Position numbers and translations under genes: made by a program
Notes under the pieces: generated by a model
Seen by the model: the letters and a program-made list of their open reading frames with translations, nothing else
Told to the model about the DNA's origin: nothing
Database searches by the model: none
DNA from: Saccharina japonica
Taxonomy: Eukaryota > Sar > Phaeophyceae > Laminariales > Laminariaceae
Length of the DNA stretch: 64,000 nt
Direction of reading: 5' to 3'
Assembly (NCBI GenBank): GCA_008828725.1
Contig: MEHQ01000818.1
Location: 22,454-86,453 of the forward strand
Part shown: positions 39,101 to 43,784 of the stretch, piece by piece
How the letters are laid out: each line of letters begins with the position of its first letter
Numbering within the stretch: the first letter of the stretch is position 1

Positions 39101-39729
39101 CGTCGCAAGTACTAACATGTATCGAGGACGGTGGCTTCACCGAAACCAACCTTGACAACAACACGCGTGCATTGCCCCGCCGCCACCCATTAGTTGGACT
39201 TGGTGTTGTCTACGTTTGCTGAGCGGACGAAAAGTGCAGTATCATAGCGTCATGGCAGAGGTAGTTGCACAGCGATATACTTGGCGACGGGTTCTCCGTA
39301 TTACAGCTCTATTTCCCACCAAATTAATTAATTTCAGTGAGCACTTAAAATGTGTCAACTTCCGTTTGGAGTTTCTCCTAACAATGTCGGTACCTTCCAT
39401 GTTGTTGTACGGCCACGCATCGTGCTAAACAGGCTAAGCGGAGATTCGTCCGCCGTTACATCTTACGAGCTTGGGCAACTACCTGGTGCAGGATGCTCCG
39501 CAAAAACGTGATTGCTTGCGTCGAGGACACGAGTGAAGGCGTTCGCCGGCCCCGAATATCTACGGGCGACCCCCTTGTTCCTGCTAGTAAAGATGCGCGT
39601 CGCATTATTGCTGCGCCAACGGGGCCTTACCCTATATTGGACAACCCATCCTGCGTTGACGTTTGTCGTCGCCGGCCGGCGGCGCTCGGCGCCATTAACA
39701 CCCCCGTAGTCGTAGCACCCGCCCCGTGA
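119..39729 (+). CDS. Giant mucin/AGP-like surface protein with TRP-like multi-pass C-terminal module; exon-array gene, 5' end outside window
   Basis: I infer one spliced gene from exon phases that join without conflict. The mini-exons at 119-19128 and seven longer exons at 19618-24493 all start and end in phase 1. A 1,796-nt exon (25277-27072, phase 1 to 0) follows, then 27513-27644, 28101-28267 (ends phase 2), 28467-28704, 28865-29299, 29563-29940, 31709-31830 (ends phase 2), 38362-38510 (phase 2 to 1), 38954-39060 (phase 1 to 0) and 39433-39729 with a TGA stop. The ectodomain is rich in Thr, Ser, Pro and Ala, with TP, AP, SP and PT dipeptides as in mucins or arabinogalactan proteins, so heavy O- or hydroxyproline-linked glycosylation is likely but not shown. 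The C-terminal part has about nine hydrophobic segments and a basic tail, resembling TRP-like channel modules at the end of giant stramenopile proteins. Signal peptide and start codon are not in the window. It could instead be two genes (array plus membrane protein), but phase agreement at every junction argues for one. Confidence 0.72.
593..664 (+). CDS. Mini-exon copy 2 (72 nt, phase 1-1)
   Basis: Acceptor ctcag, donor gtcagt. Residues 2-21 read PTQIATGAFPTLDPATQAPS; the central part departs from the usual APTTQG core. Confidence 0.72.
1057..1128 (+). CDS. Mini-exon copy 3 (72 nt, phase 1-1)
   Basis: Acceptor atcag, donor gttagt. Residues 2-21 read PTSVATAAYITQGPTTQAPS. One of the other two frames has a TAA here, the exon frame does not. 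Confidence 0.73.
1394..1465 (+). CDS. Mini-exon copy 4 (72 nt, phase 1-1)
   Basis: Acceptor ccaag (A instead of C at -3), donor gtcagt. Residues 2-21 read STRVATEAPITEPPYTQEPS. The upstream intron is about 110 bp shorter than usual. Confidence 0.7.
1850..1921 (+). CDS. Mini-exon copy 5 (72 nt, phase 1-1)
   Basis: Acceptor ttag, donor gtcagt. Residues 2-21 read GIQVDTEAPTTKGPTTQAPS. Confidence 0.72.
2313..2384 (+). CDS. Mini-exon copy 6 (72 nt, phase 1-1)
   Basis: Acceptor ctcag, donor gtcagt. Residues 2-21 read PTLVAPNAPTSQSPTTEASS, more Ser-rich than most. Confidence 0.72.
2822..2893 (+). CDS. Mini-exon copy 7 (72 nt, phase 1-1)
   Basis: Acceptor ctcag, donor gtcagt. Residues 2-21 read PTQVTTESPTTQSRETQAAS. 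The +1 frame is broken here by TGA while the exon frame reads through, which supports the chosen frame. Confidence 0.74.
3282..3353 (+). CDS. Mini-exon copy 8 (72 nt, phase 1-1)
   Basis: Acceptor ctcag, donor gtcagt. Residues 2-21 read PIQVATDNPITERPTTHPPS, close to decayed copy 11 at the N-terminal half. Confidence 0.72.
   Translation, partial: VPSKSPRTTLSPSVQLPIHRRSP
3751..3816 (+). pseudogene. Mini-exon copy 9, acceptor lost
   Basis: The usual ctcag acceptor has become ctaat and the block is 66 nt, ending before gtgatt. The frame is still open, but without AG at the expected place this copy is probably skipped. Skipping a phase 1-1 exon leaves the reading frame intact. Confidence 0.6.
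4203..4274 (+). CDS. Mini-exon copy 10 (72 nt, phase 1-1)
   Basis: Acceptor tcgcag, donor gtcagt. Residues 2-21 read PTAVDTKPTIIQGLPTQAPS. Confidence 0.72.
4402..4650. mobile_element. ~250-bp insert in an array intron
   Basis: The unit consensus breaks after gagctcgtct and resumes at gtaccgctgtttgtcg. The inserted DNA starts with a perfect hairpin (gtgctac, 7-nt loop, gtagcac) at about 4404-4424, has a second hairpin gctcctc/gaggagc near 4600, and is flanked by cgtgt on both sides, a possible 5-bp target duplication. No coding capacity is seen. It may be a short non-autonomous transposon. Confidence 0.4.
4911..4982 (+). pseudogene. Mini-exon copy 11, acceptor mutated AG to AC
   Basis: All 24 codons remain open (residues 2-21 PIQVATDNPITQGATTKAPS), but the acceptor reads tctcac and the base before the gtcagt donor is A. 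The exon is probably no longer recognised. Confidence 0.6.
5363..5434 (+). CDS. Mini-exon copy 12 (72 nt, phase 1-1)
   Basis: Acceptor ctcag, donor gtcagt. Residues 2-21 read PTKIADEVTTSQGPTTQAPL. The +1 frame has TAG near the 3' end, the exon frame has TTA GAC. Confidence 0.74.
5823..5894 (+). CDS. Mini-exon copy 13 (72 nt, phase 1-1)
   Basis: Acceptor tcgcag, donor gtcagt preceded by A, so the next codon would be AGT-type (Ser) rather than Gly. Residues 2-21 read PTLVATESPTTQGPTTRIPS. Confidence 0.68.
6283..6354 (+). CDS. Mini-exon copy 14 (72 nt, phase 1-1)
   Basis: Acceptor gtcag, donor gtcagt. Residues 2-21 read PTYVPTKAPNTKGPTTQAPS. The +2 frame is interrupted by TAA. Confidence 0.74.
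6750..6821 (+). CDS. Mini-exon copy 15 (72 nt, phase 1-1)
   Basis: Acceptor tcgaag, donor gtcagt. Residues 2-21 read PTEVAMEFRITQGPTTQAPS. Confidence 0.7.
7214..7285 (+). CDS. Mini-exon copy 16 (72 nt, phase 1-1)
   Basis: Acceptor ctcag, donor gtcagt. The split first codon becomes GAT (Asp). Residues 2-21 read RTQVTTEGPIAQGPATQTPS. Confidence 0.72.
7675..7746 (+). CDS. Mini-exon copy 17 (72 nt, phase 1-1)
   Basis: Acceptor ctcag, donor gtcagc. Residues 2-21 read PNQVATEAPITQGPTTQTPS, near consensus. Confidence 0.72.
8179..8250 (+). CDS. Mini-exon copy 18 (72 nt, phase 1-1)
   Basis: Acceptor atcag, donor gtcagt. Residues 2-21 read PTHIATGAPVTQGPTRQAPS. Confidence 0.72.
8638..8670 (+). pseudogene. 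Mini-exon copy 19, internally deleted
   Basis: About half of the exon is missing: the acceptor joins directly to the accacccag-type middle, and the donor position reads gttgat. Treated as a dead copy. Confidence 0.6.
9069..9140 (+). CDS. Mini-exon copy 20 (72 nt, phase 1-1)
   Basis: Acceptor cccag, donor gtcagt. Residues 2-21 read PTQATTEAYITQGLTTQTPS. The +1 frame has TAA. Confidence 0.74.
9531..9602 (+). CDS. Mini-exon copy 21 (72 nt, phase 1-1)
   Basis: Acceptor ctcag, donor gtcagt. Residues 2-21 read STQVPTQTPTTQGPTTQAPS, one of the most Thr-rich copies. Confidence 0.73.
9985..10056 (+). CDS. Mini-exon copy 22 (72 nt, phase 1-1)
   Basis: Acceptor ctcag, donor gtcagt. Residues 2-21 read PTESGTISPITQSPTMQAPS. 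Confidence 0.72.
10451..10513 (+). CDS. Mini-exon copy 23 (63 nt, phase 1-1)
   Basis: Acceptor tcgcag, donor gtcagg. Three codons shorter than the norm near the 3' end, so the frame is kept. Residues 2-21 read PTQVTTEAATTQGPTAHPHI. Confidence 0.7.
10901..10972 (+). CDS. Mini-exon copy 24 (72 nt, phase 1-1)
   Basis: Acceptor ctcag, donor gtcagt. Residues 2-21 read PTEVGTEASVTPGPTTQPPS. Confidence 0.73.
11365..11436 (+). CDS. Mini-exon copy 25 (72 nt, phase 1-1)
   Basis: Acceptor ctcag, donor gtccgt (weaker than its neighbours). Residues 2-21 read PSQTATGAPTTVGPTTQAPS. Confidence 0.66.
11826..11891 (+). CDS. Mini-exon copy 26 (66 nt, phase 1-1)
   Basis: Acceptor ctcag, donor gttagt. Two codons shorter than the norm, still in frame. 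Residues 2-21 read PGGPEDLIAHGPTSQAQSDV, the least Thr-rich intact copy. It opens the stretch of gttagt donors. Confidence 0.66.
12288..12359 (+). pseudogene. Mini-exon copy 27, donor GT mutated to GA
   Basis: The acceptor cccag and all 24 codons are intact (residues 2-21 PTKLDNKAPITKKRTTQPPS), but the donor reads gatagt. Probably skipped. Confidence 0.6.
12748..12818 (+). pseudogene. Mini-exon copy 28, 1-nt deletion with possible alternative acceptor
   Basis: From the usual acceptor this copy is 71 nt and shifted out of frame. A second AG 11 nt downstream (ctccag, exon from 12759) would give a 60-nt exon in the proper phase 1-1 frame ending at the same gttagt donor. Whether it is used cannot be told from DNA. 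Confidence 0.5.
12922..14648 (-). mobile_element. 5'-truncated LINE-type (non-LTR) retrotransposon inserted in an array intron
   Basis: The array unit is interrupted after cttaggtattg and resumes at taggtcgtcag. The insert carries the 3' part of a reverse transcriptase on the minus strand, starting almost at the palm motif, so it is strongly 5'-truncated as is usual for LINEs. Its 3' side (about 12922-13760) has no recognisable coding sequence and is taken as 3' UTR plus downstream DNA. No clear target duplication or poly-A tail was found, so the exact edges are uncertain. Confidence 0.7.
13823..14630 (-). pseudogene. LINE reverse transcriptase C-terminal fragment (frameshifted)
   Basis: The fragment opens with the palm motif YADDAGVV, followed by the thumb-like stretch FRYLGGLVNEHGD and the conserved LLYGCMTWAPRRDHYRLLRT, all typical of LINE reverse transcriptases. 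Near 14090-14140 the reading moves into another frame, where RRLLFAGAVVRQPDGRLPKR and FGELVGGKDPGAGCPERNW continue the expected C-terminal region. The fingers domain, endonuclease and any first ORF are absent. With a frameshift and no 5' half it cannot be active. The long + strand frame over the same DNA (13224-14093) is its antisense shadow. Confidence 0.75.
14935..15006 (+). CDS. Mini-exon copy 29 (72 nt, phase 1-1)
   Basis: First copy after the LINE. Acceptor cccag, donor gttagt. Residues 2-21 read PTQVATETPVTQDQPTQAPS. Confidence 0.73.
15319..15390 (+). CDS. Mini-exon copy 30 (72 nt, phase 1-1)
   Basis: The acceptor lies behind an uninterrupted C tract (cccccccag); donor gttagt. Residues 2-21 read PTQVATETPVAQGQTPQAPS. 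The preceding intron lacks most of the caccgcggtcgg block. Confidence 0.72.
15785..15855 (+). pseudogene. Mini-exon copy 31, acceptor and frame damaged
   Basis: The acceptor AG has become AA at the expected site and one base is missing near the 3' end (71 nt). Donor gttagt is kept. Probably not spliced in. Confidence 0.6.
16256..16327 (+). CDS. Mini-exon copy 32 (72 nt, phase 1-1)
   Basis: Acceptor tcgcag, donor gttagc. Residues 2-21 read PTQVATELPVTQGQPTPALS. Confidence 0.72.
16724..16795 (+). CDS. Mini-exon copy 33 (72 nt, phase 1-1)
   Basis: Acceptor ttcaag, donor gttagt. Residues 2-21 read PTQIATETPVTHGPTIQAPF. Confidence 0.72.
17190..17261 (+). CDS. Mini-exon copy 34 (72 nt, phase 1-1)
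   Basis: Acceptor cccag, donor gttagt. Residues 2-21 read PTQVPTEPPVTQGQTTQAPS. Confidence 0.73.
17658..17729 (+). CDS. Mini-exon copy 35 (72 nt, phase 1-1)
   Basis: Acceptor cccag, donor gttagt. Residues 2-21 read PTQVAKETAIAQSKTTQAPS. The +1 frame is broken by TAG, the exon frame is open. Confidence 0.74.
18124..18195 (+). CDS. Mini-exon copy 36 (72 nt, phase 1-1)
   Basis: Acceptor cccag, donor gttagt. Residues 2-21 read PTQVVKETAITQSGTTPAPS, a close sister of copy 35. Confidence 0.73.
19057..19128 (+). CDS. Mini-exon copy 37 (72 nt, phase 1-1), last of the array
   Basis: Acceptor cccag, donor gtcagt. Residues 2-21 read PIGVDKENPITEGPTTLAPS. Two partial, exon-less units lie between it and copy 36. 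Its donor is of the gtcagt type found in the left half of the array. Confidence 0.72.
19618..19929 (+). CDS. Long Ser/Thr/Pro exon, unit 1 (312 nt, phase 1-1)
   Basis: Codes 104 residues with the landmarks TPVPTRVADHTSAPESVTSS near the middle and SPVTG at the end, split by a gtaagg donor. The acceptor is atgccag. The segment is nearly free of Cys and aromatic residues and dense in TP, SP, AP and PT, as in an extended, glycosylated linker. It follows mini-exon copy 37 in the same phase, which links the two arrays. Confidence 0.78.
20436..20720 (+). CDS. Long Ser/Thr/Pro exon, unit 2 (285 nt, phase 1-1)
   Basis: The acceptor used by sister units is lost here, and the first in-phase AG is ggcag at 20431-20435, which makes this exon shorter. 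The upstream bases still read TPSPTPSPTAV in the same frame, so the copy has been trimmed at its 5' end. Contains PVPTTVSHPTSAPASV and ends in EAAVTG before gtgagag. Confidence 0.7.
21163..21471 (+). CDS. Long Ser/Thr/Pro exon, unit 3 (309 nt, phase 1-1)
   Basis: Acceptor gacag, donor gtgagag. Carries VPAAVVDLTSSPELV, the acidic variant VVDEEPPTIT and STMEPTLLAI, ending EALVEG. Same landmarks and spacing as unit 4, so the exon boundaries support each other. Confidence 0.78.
21822..22130 (+). CDS. Long Ser/Thr/Pro exon, unit 4 (309 nt, phase 1-1)
   Basis: Acceptor gacag, donor gtgagag. Opens with QTPSPTAVGSSPSTT and contains TPVPAAAADPTSAPESITGS and TMEPTLPPNTSPP. The closest copy to the family consensus. 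Confidence 0.8.
22625..22921 (+). CDS. Long Ser/Thr/Pro exon, unit 5 (297 nt, phase 1-1)
   Basis: Acceptor tgccag, donor gtggga (weaker than the others). Opens with PTRAPTAVRLTPSLTSSVTP; four codons are lost near the 3' end compared with unit 4, still a multiple of three. Confidence 0.72.
23388..23702 (+). CDS. Long Ser/Thr/Pro exon, unit 6 (315 nt, phase 1-1)
   Basis: Acceptor cgccag, donor gtgagag. Opens with PTPSPTTVRPSPSPTAVTPP and contains LLPSSAPILAP; the longest of the seven. Confidence 0.78.
24191..24493 (+). CDS. Long Ser/Thr/Pro exon, unit 7 (303 nt, phase 1-1)
   Basis: Acceptor gctag, donor gtaagag. Opens with LTPSPTTMRSSPNPI and contains APVPTAVADSTSNSPATPIS. Last unit before the long proline-rich exon, with a 783-bp intron in between in which I see no further exon. 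Confidence 0.76.
25277..27072 (+). CDS. 598-codon proline/alanine/valine-rich repeat exon
   Basis: A long open exon (phase 1 to phase 0) after the acceptor gcccctcctgcag and before the donor gtaggtgg. A second in-phase acceptor (tgtcacccag at 25240) is possible. The product is almost free of Cys, Trp and aromatic residues. It is built on degenerate repeats of about 63-64 residues; recurring landmarks are SQAPV or SQAPL, PVAQGSPAEEQPVS, ANEVDAGVPPAESPTF and ENAPV. The acidic, Pro-rich composition with many AP, TP, SP and VP dipeptides fits an extended stalk and resembles arabinogalactan-protein glycomodules. The long antisense frames here are composition shadows. The reading frame passes through 27110 to a TAA, but using the donor at 27073 makes the membrane exons follow in frame. 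Confidence 0.8.
27513..27644 (+). CDS. Membrane-module exon 1: first hydrophobic segment
   Basis: 44 codons, phase 0-0, after cccaaag and before gtgagt. Contains VAAKATSVLAMGGVATATGC followed by a Gly/Ala-rich run, a small-residue hydrophobic helix of the kind that precedes the TRP-like core in this protein type. It joins the proline-rich exon and exon 28101 without a phase break. Confidence 0.7.
28101..28267 (+). CDS. Membrane-module exon 2
   Basis: After ttgttttcag; phase 0 to phase 2. Contains ATIAMVLIGQMQFIATLSLV, a hydrophobic segment with the GQMQF signature, then an acidic loop ending EFSQYLR. The donor is AG|gtctga; a stronger gtaagc lies 25 nt downstream but is out of phase with the next exon, which reads WANLWPTAG directly after the Arg. 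Confidence 0.7.
28467..28704 (+). CDS. Membrane-module exon 3
   Basis: After cttctccggtag; starts in phase 2, ends in phase 0 at gtgacg. Opens WANLWPTAGV and ends with a strong transmembrane helix IGAVVFIGNLVLFATVFLAI continuing into VLLHVLLASG. The NLW motif after an Arg is what I would expect between the first two helices of this module. Confidence 0.74.
28865..29299 (+). CDS. Membrane-module exon 4
   Basis: 145 codons, phase 0-0, bounded by attacctgcag and gtaagtcg, both strong sites. Starts with a charged stretch EQAQEEIEVAQ, a long polar cytoplasmic loop, then LHFPHVELAFLLFAFEGAVA (helix) and the beginning of the next helix WVVIVAAAAL, which is completed in the next exon. Confidence 0.78.
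29563..29940 (+). CDS. Membrane-module exon 5
   Basis: 126 codons, phase 0-0, from ccatcag to gtgcat. Completes a helix with LVYPILMFVMVCRTILVRVR, followed by a hydrophilic loop of about 85 residues with SWADLGQWV and DDDWSQTSIDED, and the start of another helix at GSWFMIYALVQ. The next exon (SVVFASIGVLF) continues this helix after the element-filled intron. Confidence 0.78.
29941..31708 (+). other. Intron of the membrane module, mostly a foldback element
   Basis: 1.77-kb intron between two exons that share one transmembrane helix. About 1.5 kb of it is the near-palindromic element described separately; the remainder shows no features. Confidence 0.65.
30104..31628. mobile_element. Foldback element (~1.5 kb, ~640-bp inverted arms)
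   Basis: The sequence from aaatggtcattagggggtatacccc at the left reappears inverted at the right end, and similarity of the arms (30104-30745 and 30985-31628) continues almost to the centre. Both arms include the same Gly-coding G tracts, a ttgggggg run and a ggaagg...aaataaatctcggcacaac block. The centre holds short direct duplicates of accaagcaccaagcacc and cccatacgccgagtatacacg. No transposase frame is present, so it is a non-autonomous foldback-type DNA element. Confidence 0.8.
31709..31830 (+). CDS. Membrane-module exon 6
   Basis: After ctgctgtcacag; phase 0 to phase 2, donor AG|gtgagc. Reads SVVFASIGVLFDESVQQLTL then FGGQLFVTCIVLVRFKPFAN. The ending, hydrophobic helix plus RFKPFANR, matches the R-x-P motif that follows a helix in TRP-like proteins. 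Confidence 0.78.
33020..34229. repeat. Two-copy tandem duplication, period ~600 bp
   Basis: Copy A begins at cagttgctcgacggccggca (33021) and copy B at 33618. Both contain ccagggagatacaccagcatacag, tttgcacttcccgtctgcgcaagaggcac (33369 and 33977) and gtgtcttcgggtctgatgaaaaaa (about 33517 and 34148), and end in ccacagtatataggttg. A fragment of the leading part (caacagttcttcttcgtg) also occurs near 32790. Neither copy has a convincing coding frame. Confidence 0.8.
34231..37030. other. Intronic stretch without a confident gene
   Basis: Contains scattered tactgctgctgtac-type tracts (35190, 35270-35290), a short GC-rich patch (34560-34700) and an AT-rich part with long T and A runs (36530-36680). 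One weak minus-strand frame is listed separately. Confidence 0.5.
35563..35697 (-). CDS. Possible first exon of an unrecognised alanine-rich coiled-coil protein
   Basis: Starts MSEESKSPEAEV and continues with an Ala/Gln/Glu-rich helix VDAAHDVQAALAAAQTRAEE, a plausible coiled coil. A gtggac sequence after CAG near 35563 could be a donor. It lies antisense inside an intron of the large gene. No downstream exon was identified, so this may be chance. Confidence 0.25.
37033..37306. repeat. Inverted repeat, MITE-like (~85-bp arms)
   Basis: The left arm from aatgtccacgccgttttt through ttggcacacgtgttttatgcgcc to cgttaacgaat is repeated inverted at 37223-37306. A 100-bp T/A-rich spacer separates them. 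No target duplication was recognised. Confidence 0.7.
38362..38510 (+). CDS. Membrane-module exon 7
   Basis: After gtgttcgacag; phase 2 to phase 1, donor G|gtgagg. Reads IINTMAVALSGIDAVCMVIL then IIAALAWKGTANAKRADLAV and VIIQLVVFV: one full helix, a short basic loop, and the first half of a second helix. Confidence 0.76.
38954..39060 (+). CDS. Membrane-module exon 8
   Basis: After ttgatctcgcag; phase 1 to 0, donor gtgggt. AMILPMYIDISAFIIGSVSK completes the helix begun in the preceding exon; the rest, WKTAIREVAEDNAE, is amphipathic and leads into the cytoplasmic tail. The split codon G|CA fits. Confidence 0.75.
39433..39729 (+). CDS. Terminal exon: basic cytoplasmic tail and stop codon
   Basis: After gtgctaaacag, phase 0. 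Starts with the strongly basic AKRRFVRRYILRAWATTWCR, continues with MLRKNVIACVEDTSEG and a Pro/Ala/Val-rich end AINTPVVVAPAP before TGA at 39727-39729. A basic patch straight after the last helix fits a cytoplasmic C-terminus. The chain of phases closes here, so I take this as the end of the large gene. Confidence 0.74.
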   Translation, partial: AKRRFVRRYILRAWATTWCRMLRKNVIACVEDTSEGVRRPRISTGDPLVPASKDARRIIAAPTGPYPILDNPSCVDVCRRRPAALGAINTPVVVAPAP

Positions 39730-42400
39730 CACAAGAAAAGACGCCCATGTGCATGATTGAAAAGACTGCGGGTTCACAACGTAGGACGGATGTTCATGTC
39801 TCCTCTTCATTTGGGTGCAATCACCACAGAAAATATGATTCCACTGTAAAGACGGTCGTGGTTGTTTGGTTGGTCTCGCGACAGAGATAGACCTGGCTAT
39901 GGCCAAGCATGCTCCACATTATTGACATGTAGAGTGCTGACAAAGCCCGAGCCGGATGTACTGTAATATTCTACTGCGGCTTCACCGATCAATTGAAGTC
40001 AGTATTGGACTAGATGAGGCCTCTTTCATAAGGTTTCACATGTACCCTGTTTCGAGTGGGGGGGGTGGGATTGTGCTGCTGCCGGCCTCGATTTATCTAG
40101 TTTTCTATCGCTTCGTGACTCGGTTTTTAATAGGCTCACTTTTAAGCTTTGAGTCTGAAGCCGATGTTTTACCGTGAAGCCTATCTGGCATGCTGTGATC
40201 TTGCAAATATTCCTTAGGTGTATCCATTGGCTCCACTTTTGCCGGTACGCGTCGTGGATGGTTCAACAGTGATTGGGCTTTTGTGACGAAGGAGAAGGCC
40301 GCATGCGGAATCGGCCGTAGCAGACCAAGGGTACCGTTGATGTTCATATGCTTGATAGAGTGCCTCCGCTTTGGTCGGTGCGCGACGCTGCGGTTTAAAA
40401 GGGGTTTCATTTTCTGACGAGAACAAAGTCCGTATAAGAAATCGTCCGCAGAAGACCAGGGCTACTGCTGCTGATATCCAGATGTTTGTTTACCTCTGCC
40501 CCGAAGTAACGAGATTGGAGTGTCGCGATGTCAGATTTGTAAGCCCTCTTGTGGCGGTCGATTGACTTGCACTGTAACATGGAAATCTTCATGAAGCACA
40601 CGGTATTAGCACCAAATTGACGTTGAAATCGGATTGGCGATGTGTGGACTTTAATATAGCGGGAGGCACGAGCCCTCCCTGGAGATACGGTACGACGTTT
40701 TGCGTGGCACGCGACCGCCGGGGGCATTGTTATACAATATTTCAACATGGAAATATCCCCCCGTATCTCGATATTCCAGGTTTACGTCGCATTTATATCC
40801 TCCGACGCGTACAGCTGATGTCGGATTCTCTTAATGACCACTGCAGTGGTTGCCATACGCTTAAACAAAACATCAAGAAAGCGAGTACCGTAGGAGATAG
40901 CTGTGATAGTTTTGCCGCACGAGGGCAATAATAAGTACTTATATATCTGGACACGTCTGAAGCGCTGCACATAGATTAATGAACACCCTGGTTCACACTG
41001 GGCTTCACAGAGAAAATCTTGGTATTTCTATGCACTGTCAGTGGTCGCGAACAAACGTGGGAATTGTTTCATGGGCTCGGTAATCGGACCGAGCATCGGA
41101 CAGCCCCTAGGACTCGAGAAGAAACTAACTTACAGAGTCAGATGTTTGTATATATACTGTAAGTTTGAACTTTATTCAGTTCGATAAGTATAACTCGGAG
41201 GTACAGAATAAAGACAACTCCAACCTAGAGGATTTGAAGCATATCGACACTTTGGTCGTTGCGTAGTACATTCTCCATACGACGTAGCTGGTACATACAC
41301 CCGACGCAGCAACGCCAAGCGCTTCAATGTCTGAAGGTACGTCAACGGACGCTCTCGCCGCCCGGGGGTTGGAGTTGCAGCCGTCTCGCGCTTGAAGGAA
41401 GATATTTGCCTTTGAAACGCACTAAACATGAGATGGCGCTCGAAGGTCTATGCAGTCGTCGTCAGATATCTGTCCATGGGTAAAACGTTGTGGCGTCCCG
41501 TCCTCAAAGGTCGTCAATCCGGAGGCAGACCTCCACCCAAAGAGGCCAATAATGTATATACGTTGTACATACGGCTTTGTGCTGACGTCGCGATCCTACA
41601 AATGGATGCGGTCGAGCACCGCGATGGCGGTAGGTCGGTATCTGGATAAACTCGCGGACGTGCTGTGGGGGAATAACCATCGAGTCCAAACTACGGCGAC
41701 GGCATATGATTGACCAGAAGATTTTGCGTACCAGGGCCGTGGGATAGCGTATTATTATGTCAAGTACCTAGTTACACGCTTCGTACATCCAGCGGCTGAC
41801 GGGGTGTTTATAAACGCTGCCTTGGTCCAGCCTCGACGTGTCATGTTTGTACGCTTATAGTTCTTGTGGAAACAATGCTGTTAACCGGTTGCTGCGGGCT
41901 CAAGACAATAACTGGTGGGTGACTTGCCCAGGCGGCTGCAAACCACCATCGTACAGTGGACATTTCGTTTTAGATATTCGCATAGCTTTAAATTGGAACC
42001 TTGTGGTCGTTAGGTCTCCGGTTCGGTCGCTGACGCTTAGCGCGCATGTCGTTGGTTGCTAACCGAGCAATCGTCGGCGGATACAGAAAGAGACGTGACG
42101 AAACAAACTGTGTTGCTCTCGACAGGCGACAGGCTCTGTTTCAAACCTTCAGCCAGCCTTGAAACAGCACGACACCTACACTGCGAAGCTGCTCTCTGTC
42201 ATTTATTTTGCGGCTGGTGCTAGTGACACTCCGGTATTCTGGCAGTTCTGGTTGATATCGTCTTTCCGATTCACACTGCCACCAAGGAGAAAGTCCCGCC
42301 GTTCACGTTTGCATGTATCCACCCTCGTTCGTTGGTATCGGGTAGCGCATCACTGGATGCTTGTTATCCGCCACGAAGAGCTTAGAACAGACATAATAAA
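39730..42400. other. No gene recognised
   Basis: Several frames of 60-113 codons occur on both strands (for example 40105-40410 minus, 40617-40931 plus), but none shows a known domain, a conserved motif or clear splice context. Nothing else supportable is seen. Confidence 0.4.
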
Positions 42401-42409
42401 AGGTACAAC

Positions 42410-43660
42410 CACCAAGTAGCTGCACCAGCTGCTGCAACATCCCCACGAAGATGCTGATGGTTACAGTGCAGGGGCCACAACGTCGACTTGACAGCGGTGT
42501 AGGCAATGGCGATACAGCAATAAAATCCATTCAGCACCCGCAACTACGGTGTGACACGACCGCGTCAAAAACGTGTGGTGCCGTAACGCCGGGCCGGAGA
42601 CAGCCGGAGACATATCAGTGGTGTAGAGGCCGCCGCTTGAGGCATCAGTGGTCTCAGCAATCGCGGTGTGGTGACGGCGGCTATGCCATGGTGGTGGGTG
42701 TAGTAGCAGCCGCTACGACGTCGAAGCGTGAGCAGCAGTGGTGTAGGATCATTCGCTTGGTGATAGCTGTATTAGCCATGGTGGGGTATCAATTCCAACT
42801 TATGATACAGCAATGTCAACGGAAATCGCGGTACATTCAACTCTGTTCGGGCACGGCCGTGACCACAACGGCAGCCACCAGTAAGCGGATTGAGAAGTTG
42901 AGGCGTCCGCAAATGGGCGTAGCAACCGCACGTAGGGCACAACGGCGTCAGTGGCATCAGCGGTATATACGATATCAGTGCCAGTCCCGGCGATGTACAA
43001 ACGGCCACTGCAGTATGATACGGTGTCAGCAATAGCGGTGCACCAACTTCCGGGTCACATGTCGACCATATTAGACTGCCAGCAGCCCGCTTCGTAGGCA
43101 CGGTATATGTTAGTGGTCACGGAGTAAAACTAGCGCTATAGCAGCCTAAACTATGACACAGCCGTGTTGAAAATATGGGTGGTGCAGCTGCCGGAAGGAC
43201 AACAGTATCATTGTACATACCACGATTTCACGGTCATAGTAAACACCGCTGGGCAATGGCAGTATACTAACCTGGCTTTTCGTCGTCAGCAATGCCCGCG
43301 TATAACCCTTGCACGATGATGAACATGTCGGTAATGGTGACATACTCGTGTCGGCCATAGCGGTGCAGAAACGGCCGTGGTTTAAGCCAATGCAGCAGTA
43401 CAAGCAAAAATGTGTATCGTAACCACAACGATGACACAGCAGATTCTGCTGTCAGAAATAATCTTGAATCAGCCGCAGCTGCGACAAAGCGGTGTCAGTT
43501 ACAAGTAGAGGTCGTCGCCGCAACAATTATACATATGTGCGAAACTGCAATAGAGGTGCAGCGTCATACATTTACATCAGCAAATCGATTCCTATACGTT
43601 ATAGTAGCAGCCTTCCGCGTCCTCGACAACGCGTTTAGCAGTATGTAGGCACACGTACGC
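42410..43660. repeat. Degenerate short repeat cluster (gtgtcagcaatagcggtg type)
   Basis: Variants of cggtgtcagcaatagcggtgtagcaaccacaacggtgacacagc recur every 40-70 bp with much variation. The same wording returns at 45250-45350 and 46190-46480. The 194-codon frame at 42451-43035 is a product of this repeat and is not taken as a gene. Confidence 0.6.
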
Positions 43661-43784
43661 GTTCTATACAGCGTAAATAACGGTGTTCACGACGGTTGTT
43701 TCACAGGTACATTCATTTGAGAAAGACCGGAATTCCCCAGGAAAGCAAAGTGTGGTCGTTTGTTTCAAGTGGCAATCCATAACT

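Noticed and set aside
42451-43035. 194-codon + frame
   Set aside because: Generated by the degenerate gtgtcagcaatagcggtg repeat; the protein is repetitive Gln/Arg/Thr with no domain.
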